A DNA stretch of 64,000 nt from Dongia rigui (GTDB taxonomy: Bacteria; Pseudomonadota; Alphaproteobacteria; Dongiales; Dongiaceae). The stretch spans positions 1,054,001-1,118,000 of the forward strand of contig NZ_JAXCLX010000001.1 in assembly GCF_034044635.1 (NCBI RefSeq), in the 5' to 3' direction. The stretch's first letter is position 1. Each line of letters starts with the position of its first letter. Below the pieces are notes generated by a model. The model was given only the letters and a program-made list of their open reading frames with translations. It had not been told where the DNA came from and made no database searches. Made by a program: the position numbers and the translations under genes. Of this stretch, positions 55,407 through 64,000 are shown in pieces.

Positions 55407-56507
55407 ATGACTTTGCACGTGCGTCCCGGAATTCTCGACATCGCCGCCTATGTGCCGGGCGAGCATGACCTGCCTGGATCCGGCCCGATCTATAAAATGT
55501 CGTCGAATGAGAGTGCCTTGGGCGCCAGCCGGCTCGCCATGGAGGCGTATGTTCAAGGTGCCGCCGATCTGCATCGCTATCCCGATGGTGCCAGTCACGT
55601 GCTGCGCGCCGGCCTGGCGCGCGAAATCGGCGCCAAGGAAGATGAGATCATCTGCGGCACCGGTTCCGACGACATCCTCGTCCTCATCACCCGTGCTTAT
55701 GCCGGCCCCGGCGACGAGGTGCTCTATTCGCGCCACGGCTTCCTGATCTACCCGATTGCCGCGCAATCGGTGGGTGCGACGCCGGTGACCGCGCCGGAAA
55801 AAGACCTCACCACCGACGTCGATGCCTTGCTGGCCGCAGTGACCCCGCGCACGAAGATCTGCTTCGTCGCCAACCCGAACAACCCGACCGGCAGCTATAT
55901 CCCGGCCTCGGAAATCCGTCGCCTGCGCGAAGGCCTGCCGGCCAATGTGCTGCTCGTCATCGACGCAGCCTATGCCGAATATGTCGACAAGCCCGACTAC
56001 ACCGACGGGTCCGAACTGGTGAAGGAATACGACAACGTCATCATGTCGCGCACCTTCTCCAAGATCTATGGCCTGGCCGCTCTGCGTCTCGGCTGGGCCT
56101 ATGGCCACAAGTCGATCATCGACGTGCTGCACCGCATTCGCGGCGTCTTCAACGTCGCCGCCCCGGCACAGCTCGCCGGTGTCGCTGGTCTCGCCGACAA
56201 GGACCATGTGAAACGCTCCAAGGCGCATAACGATTACTGGCTGCCCTGGTTCGTGGCCGAGGTGAAGCGCATCGGCCTCCACCCCTGCCCCTCGGTCGGC
56301 AATTTCCTGCTGGTGCGTTTCCCGACCGATCCGAAACTCAATGCCGATGCCGCCGAGAAGTTCTTGAAGTCGCGCCGCGTGCTGGTGCGCAAGATGGGCG
56401 CCTACGGTCTGCCTGACTATTTGCGCATCACCATCGCCGAGGAAGCCGCCGTGAAGGCCTGCGCGCAGGCGCTGGGCGATTTTGTTGCGGGAGCGGCCAC
56501 GCAATGA
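55407..56507 (+). CDS. Histidinol-phosphate/aromatic aminotransferase
   Basis: 366 residues from the ATG at 55407. Class I/II aminotransferase of the HisC group: the PLP lysine is K219 in SRTFSKIYGLA, with NPNNPTGSYIP (156-166) and the aspartate in VLLVIDAAYAEYV (about 181-193). HisC-type enzymes in such clusters also transaminate aromatic keto acids. Its place between chorismate mutase and tyrA, overlapping tyrA by 4 bases, points to tyrosine/phenylalanine synthesis. A histidine role is possible because the family is bifunctional. No other his gene is near. Confidence 0.88.
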   Translation: MTLHVRPGILDIAAYVPGEHDLPGSGPIYKMSSNESALGASRLAMEAYVQGAADLHRYPDGASHVLRAGLAREIGAKEDEIICGTGSDDILVLITRAYAGPGDEVLYSRHGFLIYPIAAQSVGATPVTAPEKDLTTDVDALLAAVTPRTKICFVANPNNPTGSYIPASEIRRLREGLPANVLLVIDAAYAEYVDKPDYTDGSELVKEYDNVIMSRTFSKIYGLAALRLGWAYGHKSIIDVLHRIRGVFNVAAPAQLAGVAGLADKDHVKRSKAHNDYWLPWFVAEVKRIGLHPCPSVGNFLLVRFPTDPKLNADAAEKFLKSRRVLVRKMGAYGLPDYLRITIAEEAAVKACAQALGDFVAGAATQ

Positions 56508-57385
56508 CAGATCCGCTCTTTCAGCGCATCGCCATTATCGGCATCGGCCTCATCGGCTCGTCGTTGGCGCGCGCCATCGCCGAGCAAAAATTGGCAGGCG
56601 AAATCGCGATCTTCGATGCCAGCGCGGAAGCGCGTGCTGCCGCCCATGAGTTGACGCTGGGCCAGGTCGTCGACAGTCTGGCCGCCGCCGCCAAGGATGC
56701 GGACTTGGTCATCCTGGCCACACCCATCGGCGCCTATGCCGATATCGGCCCGGCCCTGGCGCCGCATTTGAAGAAGGGCGCCATCCTCACCGACGTCGGC
56801 TCGGTCAAGCAGGCGGTGATCCGCGACCTCGGGCCCCATGTTCCGGAAGGTGTCCATTTCATTCCCGGCCACCCGATTGCCGGCACCGAGCATTCCGGTC
56901 CCCGCGCCGGCTTTGCCGACCTGTTCAAGGGGCGCTGGGCGATCGTGACGCCCGTGCCCGGCAGCGACCCCACGGCGACGGCGAAGCTGCAGGCGCTCTG
57001 GTCCGCCGTCGGCTCGATGGTCGAGGTGATGGAACCCGCCCACCATGACCAGGTGCTGGCGATCACGTCGCATCTCCCGCATTTGATCGCCTACACCATC
57101 GTCGACACAGCGACACAGCTCGAAACCTCGACGCAATCCGAGGTCATCAAATTCTCGGCCTCCGGCTTTCGCGATTTCACCCGCATTGCCGCATCGGATC
57201 CCACCATGTGGCGCGACATCTTCTTGAACAACCGCGAGGCTGTCCTCGAGATCCTCGGTCGCTTCACCGAAGACCTCACCGCCATGCAGCGGGCCATCCG
57301 CTGGGGCGAGGGCGACAAGCTGTTCGAGACCTTCACCCGCACCCGCGCCGTGCGCCGCGGCATCATCGATGCAAAACAGGCGTGA
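56504..57385 (+). CDS. tyrA: Prephenate/arogenate (cyclohexadienyl) dehydrogenase TyrA
   Basis: 293 residues, ATG overlapping the hisC stop by 4 bases. The NAD(P) fold begins IIGIGLIGSSLARAI. The catalytic histidine segment is IPGHPIAGTEHSG, and ITSHLPHLIAYTIV is a later family motif. It converts prephenate or arogenate to the tyrosine precursor. There is no ACT domain, so tyrosine feedback may be weak or act elsewhere. It is part of the CM-hisC-tyrA-CM unit. Confidence 0.92.
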   Translation: MTDPLFQRIAIIGIGLIGSSLARAIAEQKLAGEIAIFDASAEARAAAHELTLGQVVDSLAAAAKDADLVILATPIGAYADIGPALAPHLKKGAILTDVGSVKQAVIRDLGPHVPEGVHFIPGHPIAGTEHSGPRAGFADLFKGRWAIVTPVPGSDPTATAKLQALWSAVGSMVEVMEPAHHDQVLAITSHLPHLIAYTIVDTATQLETSTQSEVIKFSASGFRDFTRIAASDPTMWRDIFLNNREAVLEILGRFTEDLTAMQRAIRWGEGDKLFETFTRTRAVRRGIIDAKQA

Positions 57386-57398
57386 CGGGGCAGGCGCA

Positions 57399-57734
57399 AT
57401 GACGGCGTCCGAAAAAAGTAACGCGCGGCGTAAAAGCTGCCGCGATATGACTGAAGTCCGCGCCGAGATTGACGCGCTCGATCGCGCGATCGTCGCACTC
57501 CTCGCCGACCGGCTGCACTTCATCGGCGAAGCGGCCCGCATCAAGCCGCAGCGTGCGATGGTGCGCGATGAGGCGCGGATCGAAGATGTGATTGCAAAAG
57601 TGCGTGCCGCCGCAACGACCAGCGGCATAGAACCCGACTTTATCGAGCCGCTCTATCGCGATCTTGTCGAGCGTTCGATCGCGCATGAGCTCGCCTTGTT
57701 CGACCAGCGCCACGGTATCAAGCCGTCGCGCTGA
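57399..57734 (+). CDS. Stand-alone AroQ-type chorismate mutase
   Basis: 111 residues from the ATG at 57399; an internal ATG at 57447 would leave 95. It has helix 1 RAEIDALDRAIVALLADRL and helix 2 with VRDEARIEDVIAKVRAAAT, plus LYRDLVERSIAHE, the AroQ pattern. It turns chorismate into prephenate. It gives this locus a second chorismate mutase besides the fused one at 54427, and is the last gene of the aromatic cluster. The similar PchB isochorismate pyruvate lyase is a less likely alternative. Confidence 0.85.
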   Translation: MTASEKSNARRKSCRDMTEVRAEIDALDRAIVALLADRLHFIGEAARIKPQRAMVRDEARIEDVIAKVRAAATTSGIEPDFIEPLYRDLVERSIAHELALFDQRHGIKPSR

Positions 57735-57936
57735 CAGTGTGACGACACACGAACACATTCCCAGCACTAGGATTTAGATCAACGAAAATCTGCGCGGTGT
57801 TTAACGCGCACTTAAGTTTCTTCCCACTACGCTTGATCGGTCGGTCAGGATCGCAGCGATCTCACTCGTTGTGATGACGACCGCAACAACCAAGGCCGCG
57901 CGCAAGCCTGTGCCAAACGTAGATGCGAGGAAAACC

Positions 57937-58521
57937 ATGTTGAGGACATCCATTCTGTGCGCCGCCTTTGTCGCGGCTGCTGCGACCAGCGCCTTTGCCG
58001 ATGATGCGGAGACGAAAGCCAAGGCCGAAGCCTTCGCCAAAAGCGATATCGCGCAATGGGCGGCAGATCCGGCGATCGTCGCTGCTGTCGAAGCCGCCAA
58101 TGCCGAACACGCTGCCTACGACCAAGCCAAGATCGACGAACTCGATGCGCAATGGAAATCGGAAGTGGGCGCTGCGGCACATCCGCTGATCGATTCCGTG
58201 GTCAATGCCGCCGTCTCTGCCAAGCTGAAGGAGAAGTGCACAGGCACCAACGGCCTCGTCACCGAGATGATCCTGATGGACAACAAAGGCCTTAATGTCG
58301 GCGTCTGCGATGCCACCAGCGATTATTGGCAGGGTGACGAAGGCAAGTGGCAAAAGACTTTCCAGGCTGGTGCCGGCGCCGTTTTCGCCGACGATGTCGA
58401 GCAGGATGAATCGACCCAGCGCTTCCAGCTGCAGACCAGTGTCACCGTGGTCGACGCCAGCGGTGCCCCGATCGGCGCCCTGACCGTTGGTCTCGATGCC
58501 GAAGGTTTGATGGCTCAGTAA
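57937..58521 (+). CDS. Secreted protein with Cache/PDC-like domain
   Basis: 194 residues from the ATG at 57937, beginning a signal peptide (LCAAFVAAAATSAFA-DD); GAGGAAA is the ribosome site. The region about 100-192 resembles a periplasmic Cache/PDC sensor fold: TEMILMDNKGLNVGVCDATSDYWQGD then TSVTVVDASGAPIGALTVGLD. There is no membrane anchor. The next gene (58603) is a chemoreceptor, so this could be a soluble ligand-binding partner of it. Two cysteines (KCTGT, GVCDA) could pair. Upstream, 57735-57936 contains a TGCGCG/CGCGCA hairpin but no clear promoter. Confidence 0.75.
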   Translation: MLRTSILCAAFVAAAATSAFADDAETKAKAEAFAKSDIAQWAADPAIVAAVEAANAEHAAYDQAKIDELDAQWKSEVGAAAHPLIDSVVNAAVSAKLKEKCTGTNGLVTEMILMDNKGLNVGVCDATSDYWQGDEGKWQKTFQAGAGAVFADDVEQDESTQRFQLQTSVTVVDASGAPIGALTVGLDAEGLMAQ

Positions 58522-58602
58522 GACGCGGCCTAATGAGCGAACTTGGCCCGGCCGGCACATGCCGTCCGGGCCGCGTGAATGGGTCTTCAAGGAGAGTTGA
58601 TC

Positions 58603-60291
58603 ATGCAGATGCCGGCAGATAGCGCACCGGTGCGCCAGGCGCGGCTTTGGACCATCGGCCGACGGTTGGCGGCAATCATTGCCATCGGCGTCATCGTCGG
58701 CTTCGCCGTGGTCCTGACACTGCAATCCGTGGCACAGCGGCAGATGGCTTTGAGTGAAGCCGGCATCAACCGCGTCGCCATCGCCAGGCTCATCGCCGGC
58801 CAGGTCGCCGGCGGCGTCAAGTTCAAGAAGGCCGATGCCGTCGCCAAGGGGTATCAGGGCTATTTCGACGAACCGAGTTCGGCGCTGGCGGCCATCGCCG
58901 TGTTCACGGTCGACGATGCCAAGATTTCCGCGGCCGACAACGCCAATCTGCCGAAGATCGACCTTGCCGCCCTGCAAGCTGCAGCCAAGGCGAAGGTCGA
59001 ACAGGACAGCATCTACACCGACCTTACCGCCGATCATCAGATCGTCTTCGTCCCAGTGATGGAAGGTGCCGGCGACAAGGCGCGCCGCATCGGCCTGGTC
59101 GGCCTCGCCTGGGCGACGGCTCCGCTTGAAGCGGCCCTCCATCAGCAGTTGCTGCAGACGGTCGGCATCGCGCTCGGCGTCATGGTTCTGCTGCTGGCCA
59201 CTGTGCTGTGGGTCATCCGTGCCACGGTGAGCAAGCCGCTGGTACGGGTGGCGAGCCTCATCGGCACCAAGGATTCGGTCGAGCAGCTGCAGAACCAGCT
59301 TGGCGTCATCACCGCGCGCGCTGACGAAATCGGCGATATCGCCCGCGCCCTCACCGAATTTCACCGCGCCGATGCCGAGCTTGCCGAATTGCGCCAGGCC
59401 CAGGAAGCCTCAAAGGCGCAGGCCGAACGCGAGCGCGCCGAGACGGCCAATCGTCTCGCCGACGAATTCCGCAACACGGTGGTATCGGTCGCCGAAGCGC
59501 TCTCTGCGGCCATCGACCAGGTTCGCACGACGACGGACCGCCTGGCCACCGCCGCCGACGAGACGGAAAACAAATCGGCCGTCGCCGTGCGCGGCGCCGA
59601 AGCGACCAGCCATAACGTGCAGACCGTCGCCGCCGCCGCCGAGGAACTCTCGGCCTCGGTGAGCGAGATCTCGCGCCAGGTAGGCGAATCCGCGCGCCGT
59701 GCCGGTACAGCCGCCGCCGGCTCCGAACAATCCAACGAGAAGATCGCCAGCCTCGACGCCTCCGTCGCCAAGATCGGCCAGGTGGCGCAGCTCATCAGCG
59801 ACATTGCCAGTCAGACCAACCTCCTCGCCTTGAACGCCACGATTGAGGCGGCGCGCGCTGGCGAGGCTGGTAAGGGCTTTGCCGTCGTGGCGCAGGAGGT
59901 GAAGAACCTCGCGACCCAGACGGGCCGTGCCACCGGCGACATTTCGCAGCAGATCGATGCCGTCCAGCAGGCGACCGCCGGCACGGTTGACGCGATCAAG
60001 ATCATCATCGACGGCATCCACGAGATCGATGGCCTGGCGCGCACGATTTCCAACGCGGTCGAGCAGCAGCAGACCGCCACCGCCGAAATCGCCCGTAGCG
60101 CGCAGGATGCCGCCGCCAGTACGCAGGAAGTCCACACCAGTGTGCTCGGCATTTCCGGTTCCGCCGCGCTGACGCGGGAAGCCGCCACCATCATCCGGCG
60201 CGAGACCGACCAGCTCCTTGTCGAAACCCAGCGATTCCGGTCTGAAGCAGGAAACTTCCTGGAACATCTGGCGGGCGGGCGCGCTGGCTAG
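58603..60291 (+). CDS. Methyl-accepting chemotaxis protein
   Basis: 562 residues from the ATG at 58603, after AAGGAGAG. Membrane helices at about 21-45 and 190-213 enclose a periplasmic sensor domain of about 145 residues. A HAMP linker (about 213-265) leads to a signalling domain whose tip has [47 protein letters not shown], all present in pieces of the usual order. There is no obvious C-terminal CheR pentapeptide. It follows the secreted Cache-like gene by 81 bases, suggesting a two-gene sensory unit. Confidence 0.93.
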   Translation: MQMPADSAPVRQARLWTIGRRLAAIIAIGVIVGFAVVLTLQSVAQRQMALSEAGINRVAIARLIAGQVAGGVKFKKADAVAKGYQGYFDEPSSALAAIAVFTVDDAKISAADNANLPKIDLAALQAAAKAKVEQDSIYTDLTADHQIVFVPVMEGAGDKARRIGLVGLAWATAPLEAALHQQLLQTVGIALGVMVLLLATVLWVIRATVSKPLVRVASLIGTKDSVEQLQNQLGVITARADEIGDIARALTEFHRADAELAELRQAQEASKAQAERERAETANRLADEFRNTVVSVAEALSAAIDQVRTTTDRLATAADETENKSAVAVRGAEATSHNVQTVAAAAEELSASVSEISRQVGESARRAGTAAAGSEQSNEKIASLDASVAKIGQVAQLISDIASQTNLLALNATIEAARAGEAGKGFAVVAQEVKNLATQTGRATGDISQQIDAVQQATAGTVDAIKIIIDGIHEIDGLARTISNAVEQQQTATAEIARSAQDAAASTQEVHTSVLGISGSAALTREAATIIRRETDQLLVETQRFRSEAGNFLEHLAGGRAG

Positions 60292-60490
60292 CGCGCCCCG
60301 TTCCGGGCCTGGCCGAACCACACACGGCACCCTGTAAAATTCACTTGCGATCCCTCCCGATTTTCCGTAAGTGCCGAGGTTCGGGGCTTTTCGGTCGACA
60401 ATCCCGCGTTTGCGGCGTCCTTATTCGGGCAAAGCCGGCTGCGCAATTTGACGCAGCAACACCGACCGCTGTTTTTCTGACATGAGGTAG

Positions 60491-61915
60491 ATGATGGCAA
60501 AATTCCCCTATAAGGGCCGTATTGTAATGATTGGCTATGGCTCGGTCGGCCGGTGCACGATGCCGCTGATCGAGCGTCACTTTGACATGCCTTTGAGCCG
60601 CGTCACGGTGGTCGACGGTCACGACCATTCGGATGACGCCGCCCGCTTCATCGAGAAGGGTGTCAATTACATCGTCGAGCCCCTGCACGAGGGCAATTAT
60701 ATCAAGGTGCTGTCGAAGCAGCTCTCGAAGGGTGATCTTCTGATCAACCTTTCGGTCGAGGTCGATTCGCTGGCCCTCATCGCCTGGTGCCAGAAGGCCG
60801 GTGTCCTCTACATCGACACCTGCATCGAACCCTGGGCCAATTACTACGACAACACCGCCATTCCGGAAGAGCAGCGCACGAACTATTTCCTGCGCCACCG
60901 CGCCCTGGAAGCGGCGAAGAAATTCCCCAAGAACGGCCCCTCGGCGCTGCTCACGCATGGCGCCAATCCGGGCCTCATCACCCATTTCATCAAGCAGGGT
61001 GTGCTCGACATCGCGCGCATGCGCGGCCTCAAATTCTCCAAGCCCAACAACCGCGCTGAATGGGCGAAGCTGATGCGCGATGCGGGCGTCAAGGTGATCC
61101 ACGTCGCCGAGCATGACCTGCAGGTCACCGACGTGCCGAAGATGCCGGGCGAGTTCGTCAACACCTGGTCGATCCCCGGCTTCGTCGGCGAAGGCTGCCA
61201 GCCGGCCGAGCTTGGTTGGGGTACCCACGAGAAGAAGCTGCCCGAGAACGCGGTCGAGCATAAGGTGGGTTCCAAGGCCGCGATTTACCTGCGCCAGCCG
61301 GGCTGCACCACCGAAGTGCGCTCCTGGACGCCACATGGCGGGCCGATGATCGCCTATCTCATCACCCATGGTGAATCGGTGACCACCGCCGATTACTTCT
61401 CGGTCGTCGAGAAGGGCAAGGTGACTTATCGCCCGACGGTGCATTACGCCTATCACCCCTGCGACGACGCCGTCCTCTCGGTGCGCGAGTTCCAGGAAAA
61501 GAACTTCACCATGCAGAAGGACGTGCGTCTGCTGGGCGAAGAGATCGTCGAAGGCATCGACGAATTGGGCGCCTTGCTGATGGGCGATTTCGGCGCCTAT
61601 TGGTATGGATCGCAGCTCTCGATCCATGAAGCGCGCCGCATCATGGGCCCGGAATACAACGCCACTTCGCCGCAGATCGCCTCGCCGGTGCTCGCCGGTG
61701 CCATGTGGCTCATTGAGAATCCGAACCGCGGGGTCGTGGAACCGGAAGAAATCGACCACGACTACATCCTCGATATCTGCCGCCCTTATCTGGGTCCGGT
61801 GGTCGGCTGCTACACCGATTGGACGCCCTTGAAGGACCGCAACGTCCTCTTCAAGGAAACCAATCTGGATCTCACCGACCCCTGGCAGTTCGAGAACTTC
61901 CGCGTGCGGCGGTAA
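60491..61915 (+). CDS. hss: Homospermidine synthase
   Basis: 474 residues, ATG-ATG start at 60491/60494 with GAGGTAG upstream. It joins putrescine aminobutyl groups to make sym-homospermidine in an NAD-dependent reaction. The N-terminal nucleotide fold reads GRIVMIGYGSVGRCTMPLIE (about 9-28). LSVEVDSLALIAWCQ, YIDTCIEPW and LTHGANPGLITHFIK are typical of bacterial HSS. This polyamine is characteristic of alphaproteobacteria. It is an isolated gene; 60292-60490 upstream shows no clear promoter beyond a TTGACG near 60450. Confidence 0.95.
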   Translation: MMAKFPYKGRIVMIGYGSVGRCTMPLIERHFDMPLSRVTVVDGHDHSDDAARFIEKGVNYIVEPLHEGNYIKVLSKQLSKGDLLINLSVEVDSLALIAWCQKAGVLYIDTCIEPWANYYDNTAIPEEQRTNYFLRHRALEAAKKFPKNGPSALLTHGANPGLITHFIKQGVLDIARMRGLKFSKPNNRAEWAKLMRDAGVKVIHVAEHDLQVTDVPKMPGEFVNTWSIPGFVGEGCQPAELGWGTHEKKLPENAVEHKVGSKAAIYLRQPGCTTEVRSWTPHGGPMIAYLITHGESVTTADYFSVVEKGKVTYRPTVHYAYHPCDDAVLSVREFQEKNFTMQKDVRLLGEEIVEGIDELGALLMGDFGAYWYGSQLSIHEARRIMGPEYNATSPQIASPVLAGAMWLIENPNRGVVEPEEIDHDYILDICRPYLGPVVGCYTDWTPLKDRNVLFKETNLDLTDPWQFENFRVRR

Positions 61916-61930
61916 GCGATTGCCTCGTTA

Positions 61931-62019
61931 GTCATCCCCCGGCTTGGCCGGGGGATCCACGAGTTGCTTTCGTCCCGTGCTAACAAACTCGTGGATGCCC
62001 CGCCTGCGCGGGGCATGAC
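61931..62019. repeat. Bipartite palindromic repeat, copy 6 (89 bp)
   Basis: Same halves and ends as copy 5 (GTCATCCCCCGGCTTGGCCG... and ...GCGGGGCATGAC, with ACGAGTT/AACTCGT inner arms). The two copies differ mainly in the central spacer. It lies 15 bases after the homospermidine synthase stop. Confidence 0.9.
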
Positions 62020-62037
62020 AATGAAAGAGCTTTAAAT

Positions 62038-62066
62038 AAGGCTCGCTCCTCGGAGCGGGCCTTTTT
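62038..62066. terminator. Intrinsic terminator after homospermidine synthase
   Basis: The hairpin AAGGCTCGCTCC-TC-GGAGCGGGCCTT runs into a T-tract on the plus strand. It ends the homospermidine synthase transcript between it and the convergent DUF2125 gene. Confidence 0.85.
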
Positions 62067-62106
62067 GAATAGCCCTCCCCCCTGCAGGTGGGAAGAATAA
62101 GCCGAG

Positions 62107-63003
62107 CTACCAGCGCAATGCCGGCAGCCGCGCCAGCTTCAGCGGCCCGAGCCACAGATAGCCCTGCTGCAGGCTGAGGCTGAGATCGACGCGGAGGCGG
62201 CCACTGTCGTCGGTCTTAGCGAGGCCCTGGGCCATGATCTTTGCGGTCTTGGCGCTGCGCGCATCCAAAAGGCCGTCCTGCGCCAGCAATTCGACCGTCT
62301 CAGCAACGCCGTAAGCGTGCAAACTGAGCGCCCCAAGGGGCTGGAGCGCCTCGTCGAGCGCCAGCGTACCGTCCCCGGTTGCCTGGAGCGGGGCTTGGCT
62401 GAAGGCGAAGGCCTTGACCTCCAGCACGCCGCCCGCCGATGCCCAACCGCTGAGTGCCTGCCCAAGATCAGGCGCCACCGGCACCGGCCCCATGATGGCG
62501 CCTTGGACCGTCAGCCGCTCGATCGGCCCCGCCGTCACCGCGCGCTTGCCCGCCGGCAACGCCAGATCGCCCATGCTCACCGCGAAGCCCAGGAAGGGCT
62601 GGTGGTAGTCGGCCGGTGGCGCTTTGGGAATGTCGACAGACCCTTGCGCCTCGGCCGCACGATAGCTATCGGCGCCGAGGGTCAAATCGAGCGCATTGGC
62701 GGCGAACGTCACTTGGTTGATGTTCCAGGGCCGCATCTCGGCCACCAGCGATCCTGTCGCCAGCGACACCGGCGACGCCCCCGGAATGTCGATCCGCGCG
62801 GCCCCGAAATTGCGACGGAAAGCGAACGGATAGCCACTGATGCTGCCGTCGGCAAAGGTGAGACCGATCCCGGCCGCGCGCTGCTCGGCGACCCAGGCTT
62901 CAATCCCCGCCTGCAGTTTTGCCGCCACGAAGAACCAGTAGCCGGTATAGGCGCCACCCAGGATCAGAACCAACCCGAGGCCGAGATAGGCAGGCAACTT
63001 CAC
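62107..63003 (-). CDS. DUF2125 family protein, membrane-anchored
   Basis: 298 residues. An N-terminal hydrophobic anchor (LGLGLVLILGGAYTGYWFFV, about 7-26) precedes a long beta-rich periplasmic part beginning WVAEQRAAGIGLTF and GYPFAFRR, the DUF2125 pattern of alphaproteobacteria. The function of the family is not known; its shape resembles AsmA-like or lipid-transport-type beta domains. It is 55 bases downstream of the permease gene on the same strand, probably independent of it. Confidence 0.85.
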   Translation of the reverse strand: MKLPAYLGLGLVLILGGAYTGYWFFVAAKLQAGIEAWVAEQRAAGIGLTFADGSISGYPFAFRRNFGAARIDIPGASPVSLATGSLVAEMRPWNINQVTFAANALDLTLGADSYRAAEAQGSVDIPKAPPADYHQPFLGFAVSMGDLALPAGKRAVTAGPIERLTVQGAIMGPVPVAPDLGQALSGWASAGGVLEVKAFAFSQAPLQATGDGTLALDEALQPLGALSLHAYGVAETVELLAQDGLLDARSAKTAKIMAQGLAKTDDSGRLRVDLSLSLQQGYLWLGPLKLARLPALRW

Positions 63004-63058
63004 GCTTTCACATTCATGCCAGAGTTGATCATGCCAGAGACGATCATGCCCGAGAGGA

Positions 63059-63787
63059 TCATGCTTGCGCCGATAGCGGCTTGCCCGATACCGGGATCGC
63101 CAGGCGGTCCTTGTTGAGCCTGCGCTCGACCCAATTGAGGCCTCGGGTCAGGAAATAGACGGTGACGAAGTAGACGATGCCGGCGCCGATGAGCGTGTCG
63201 TAGACGCGGTAGGTGTCAACGCGAATCGTCGTCGCCGTGCCCATCACCTCATAGACCGTCACCAGCGACGCGATCGACGTCGCTTTCAACAGCAGGATCG
63301 TTTCCGAACTCATGGTGGGCAGGCAGATGCGCACCGCGCGCGGCAGTGTGATGCGCCAGAACACCTGGAATCGGTTCATGCCGAAGGCGCGCGCCGCCTC
63401 GATCTCGCCATGCGGCACGGCCAGTATGGCGCCACGTAGAATCTCGCCGGTATAGCCAGCCGTGTTCAGCGACAGCGCGAAGATGGCGTAATAGATGCCG
63501 TCCTTCAAAAACGGATAGCCGCGCATCATCCAGCCGGGAATCAGCTGCCCCAGGCCGTAATAGATGAAATAGAGCTGTATGAGGAACGGCGTGCCACGCA
63601 TCATGAAGATGAAGGTGCGTGCCGGGATCCACAGCAGCGGGTTGGGGCTGAGGCGGGCGAGCGCCACCGGCACGGCGCAGATGTTTCCGATAACGCTGGA
63701 GGAAATGGTGAGGAGCAAGGTGAGCGGCAGCGCCCAGATGAGCTGCGGCATCACCACAGTGAACATATAGATCGGATCGAATTTCAT
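63059..63787 (-). CDS. Polar amino acid ABC transporter permease (HisM/ArtM type)
   Basis: 242 residues, with five or so membrane helices. The coupling loop reads GEIEAARAFGMNRFQVFWRI, the EAA motif of the HisMQ/ArtMQ/GlnP permeases. RGTPFLIQLYFIYYGL near the N-terminal third is a second hallmark. It imports a polar or basic amino acid with the partner permease at 63808, 20 bases upstream. The rest of the transporter lies beyond the window. Confidence 0.94.
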   Translation of the reverse strand: MKFDPIYMFTVVMPQLIWALPLTLLLTISSSVIGNICAVPVALARLSPNPLLWIPARTFIFMMRGTPFLIQLYFIYYGLGQLIPGWMMRGYPFLKDGIYYAIFALSLNTAGYTGEILRGAILAVPHGEIEAARAFGMNRFQVFWRITLPRAVRICLPTMSSETILLLKATSIASLVTVYEVMGTATTIRVDTYRVYDTLIGAGIVYFVTVYFLTRGLNWVERRLNKDRLAIPVSGKPLSAQA

Positions 63788-63807
63788 CTTCTGATCTCTC
63801 CCGGCCG

Positions 63808-64000
63808 TCAGGCGCGCCGAACGCCGCGATTGGCGCGCTTCTCAAGACGGCCGGTGACATACATCGAAACGCCCGACACGATCATGAACACGACCGCAGT
63901 GGCGCCGTAATAGAACAGAAAATGCTTGGTCTGGTTGGCCGCACCGCGCCCCACCGACATGATATCGCCCACCGCCGCCACCACACTGACAAAGGCGCTG
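63808..64000 (-). CDS. Polar amino acid ABC transporter permease (HisQ/ArtQ type), C-terminal part
   Basis: The last 63 residues of a second permease, cut by the right end of the window. The reading frame is open to base 64000 and ends with TGA at 63808-63810. The visible part has the helix FLFYYGATAVVFMIVSGVSM followed by TGRLEKRANRG, a typical HisQ/GlnP C-terminus. It pairs with the 63059 permease. Confidence 0.85.
   Translation of the reverse strand, partial: SAFVSVVAAVGDIMSVGRGAANQTKHFLFYYGATAVVFMIVSGVSMYVTGRLEKRANRGVRRA

Overview
The window is a contiguous stretch of GC-rich chromosome from an alphaproteobacterium, most likely a free-living Rhodospirillales-type organism. Several features point that way. 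There is a SAM-II riboswitch in front of metA and an alphaproteobacterial LexA box (GAAC-N7-GAAC). Lineage-typical genes include the 180-kDa NAD-glutamate dehydrogenase, a plant-type glutamate-cysteine ligase, homospermidine synthase, HspQ and a mitochondrial-type METTL20/ETFB methyltransferase. I see no rRNA or tRNA gene, prophage, transposase or CRISPR array. This is mostly core metabolism, with about 57 protein genes packed at short spacing.

Layout. 1-1.9 kb: SufS-type cysteine desulfurase and a PKHD-type dioxygenase. 1.9-11.0 kb (minus): a seven-gene operon with a peptide-binding protein, two permeases, two ATPases and two S9 peptidases. 11.3-12.6 kb: a divergent class III aminotransferase; two perfect palindromes lie in the shared intergenic region. 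12.6-17.1 kb (minus): thiBPQ behind a TPP riboswitch, with an aminoglycoside/choline/thiamine-kinase-fold gene upstream. 17.3-19.9 kb: a catalytically dead GGDEF protein, an unknown 173-residue protein and proline iminopeptidase. 20-26.8 kb: secA, and divergently a parvulin isomerase, argJ, a GNAT acetyltransferase, mutT and a FecR-domain protein. 26.8-30.6 kb: a methyltransferase, and divergently a redox group (comF, grxC, nitrilase, 1-Cys peroxiredoxin). 30.8-36.6 kb: MOSC protein, ETFB-type methyltransferase, ubiA, rsmE, gshA, a LysE exporter and a J-domain protein. 36.6-42.4 kb: VWA/MoxR pair, hybrid histidine kinase plus response regulator, hspQ. 42.4-46.3 kb: a tiny SOS-controlled membrane peptide, nhaD, nhaA, a secreted trypsin-like protease and a small membrane protein. 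46.6-52.2 kb: NAD-glutamate dehydrogenase and a second LysE exporter. 52.4-57.7 kb: an atypical secreted protein, SAM-II-controlled metA, then an aromatic amino acid cluster (chorismate mutase fused to a PDT-like domain, hisC-type aminotransferase, tyrA, second chorismate mutase). 57.9-64 kb: a secreted Cache-like protein with a chemoreceptor, homospermidine synthase, a DUF2125 protein and two polar amino acid permeases, the last cut by the window end.

The most interesting item is the 28-codon gene at 42480-42566. It has a good ribosome site, a hydrophobic C-terminal half, and a promoter whose -35/-10 spacer contains a perfect LexA box. This is the architecture of an SOS-induced membrane peptide like Caulobacter SidA, although I cannot establish homology. 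Other notable points are six copies of a bipartite palindromic intergenic repeat whose arms vary while keeping their pairing, a pseudo-GGDEF protein with a 17-bp triplication at its stop codon, two textbook riboswitches, and a secreted Cache-like protein paired with a chemoreceptor.

Starts were chosen by ribosome site, signal peptide or family alignment. Many open frames begin well upstream of the real start.
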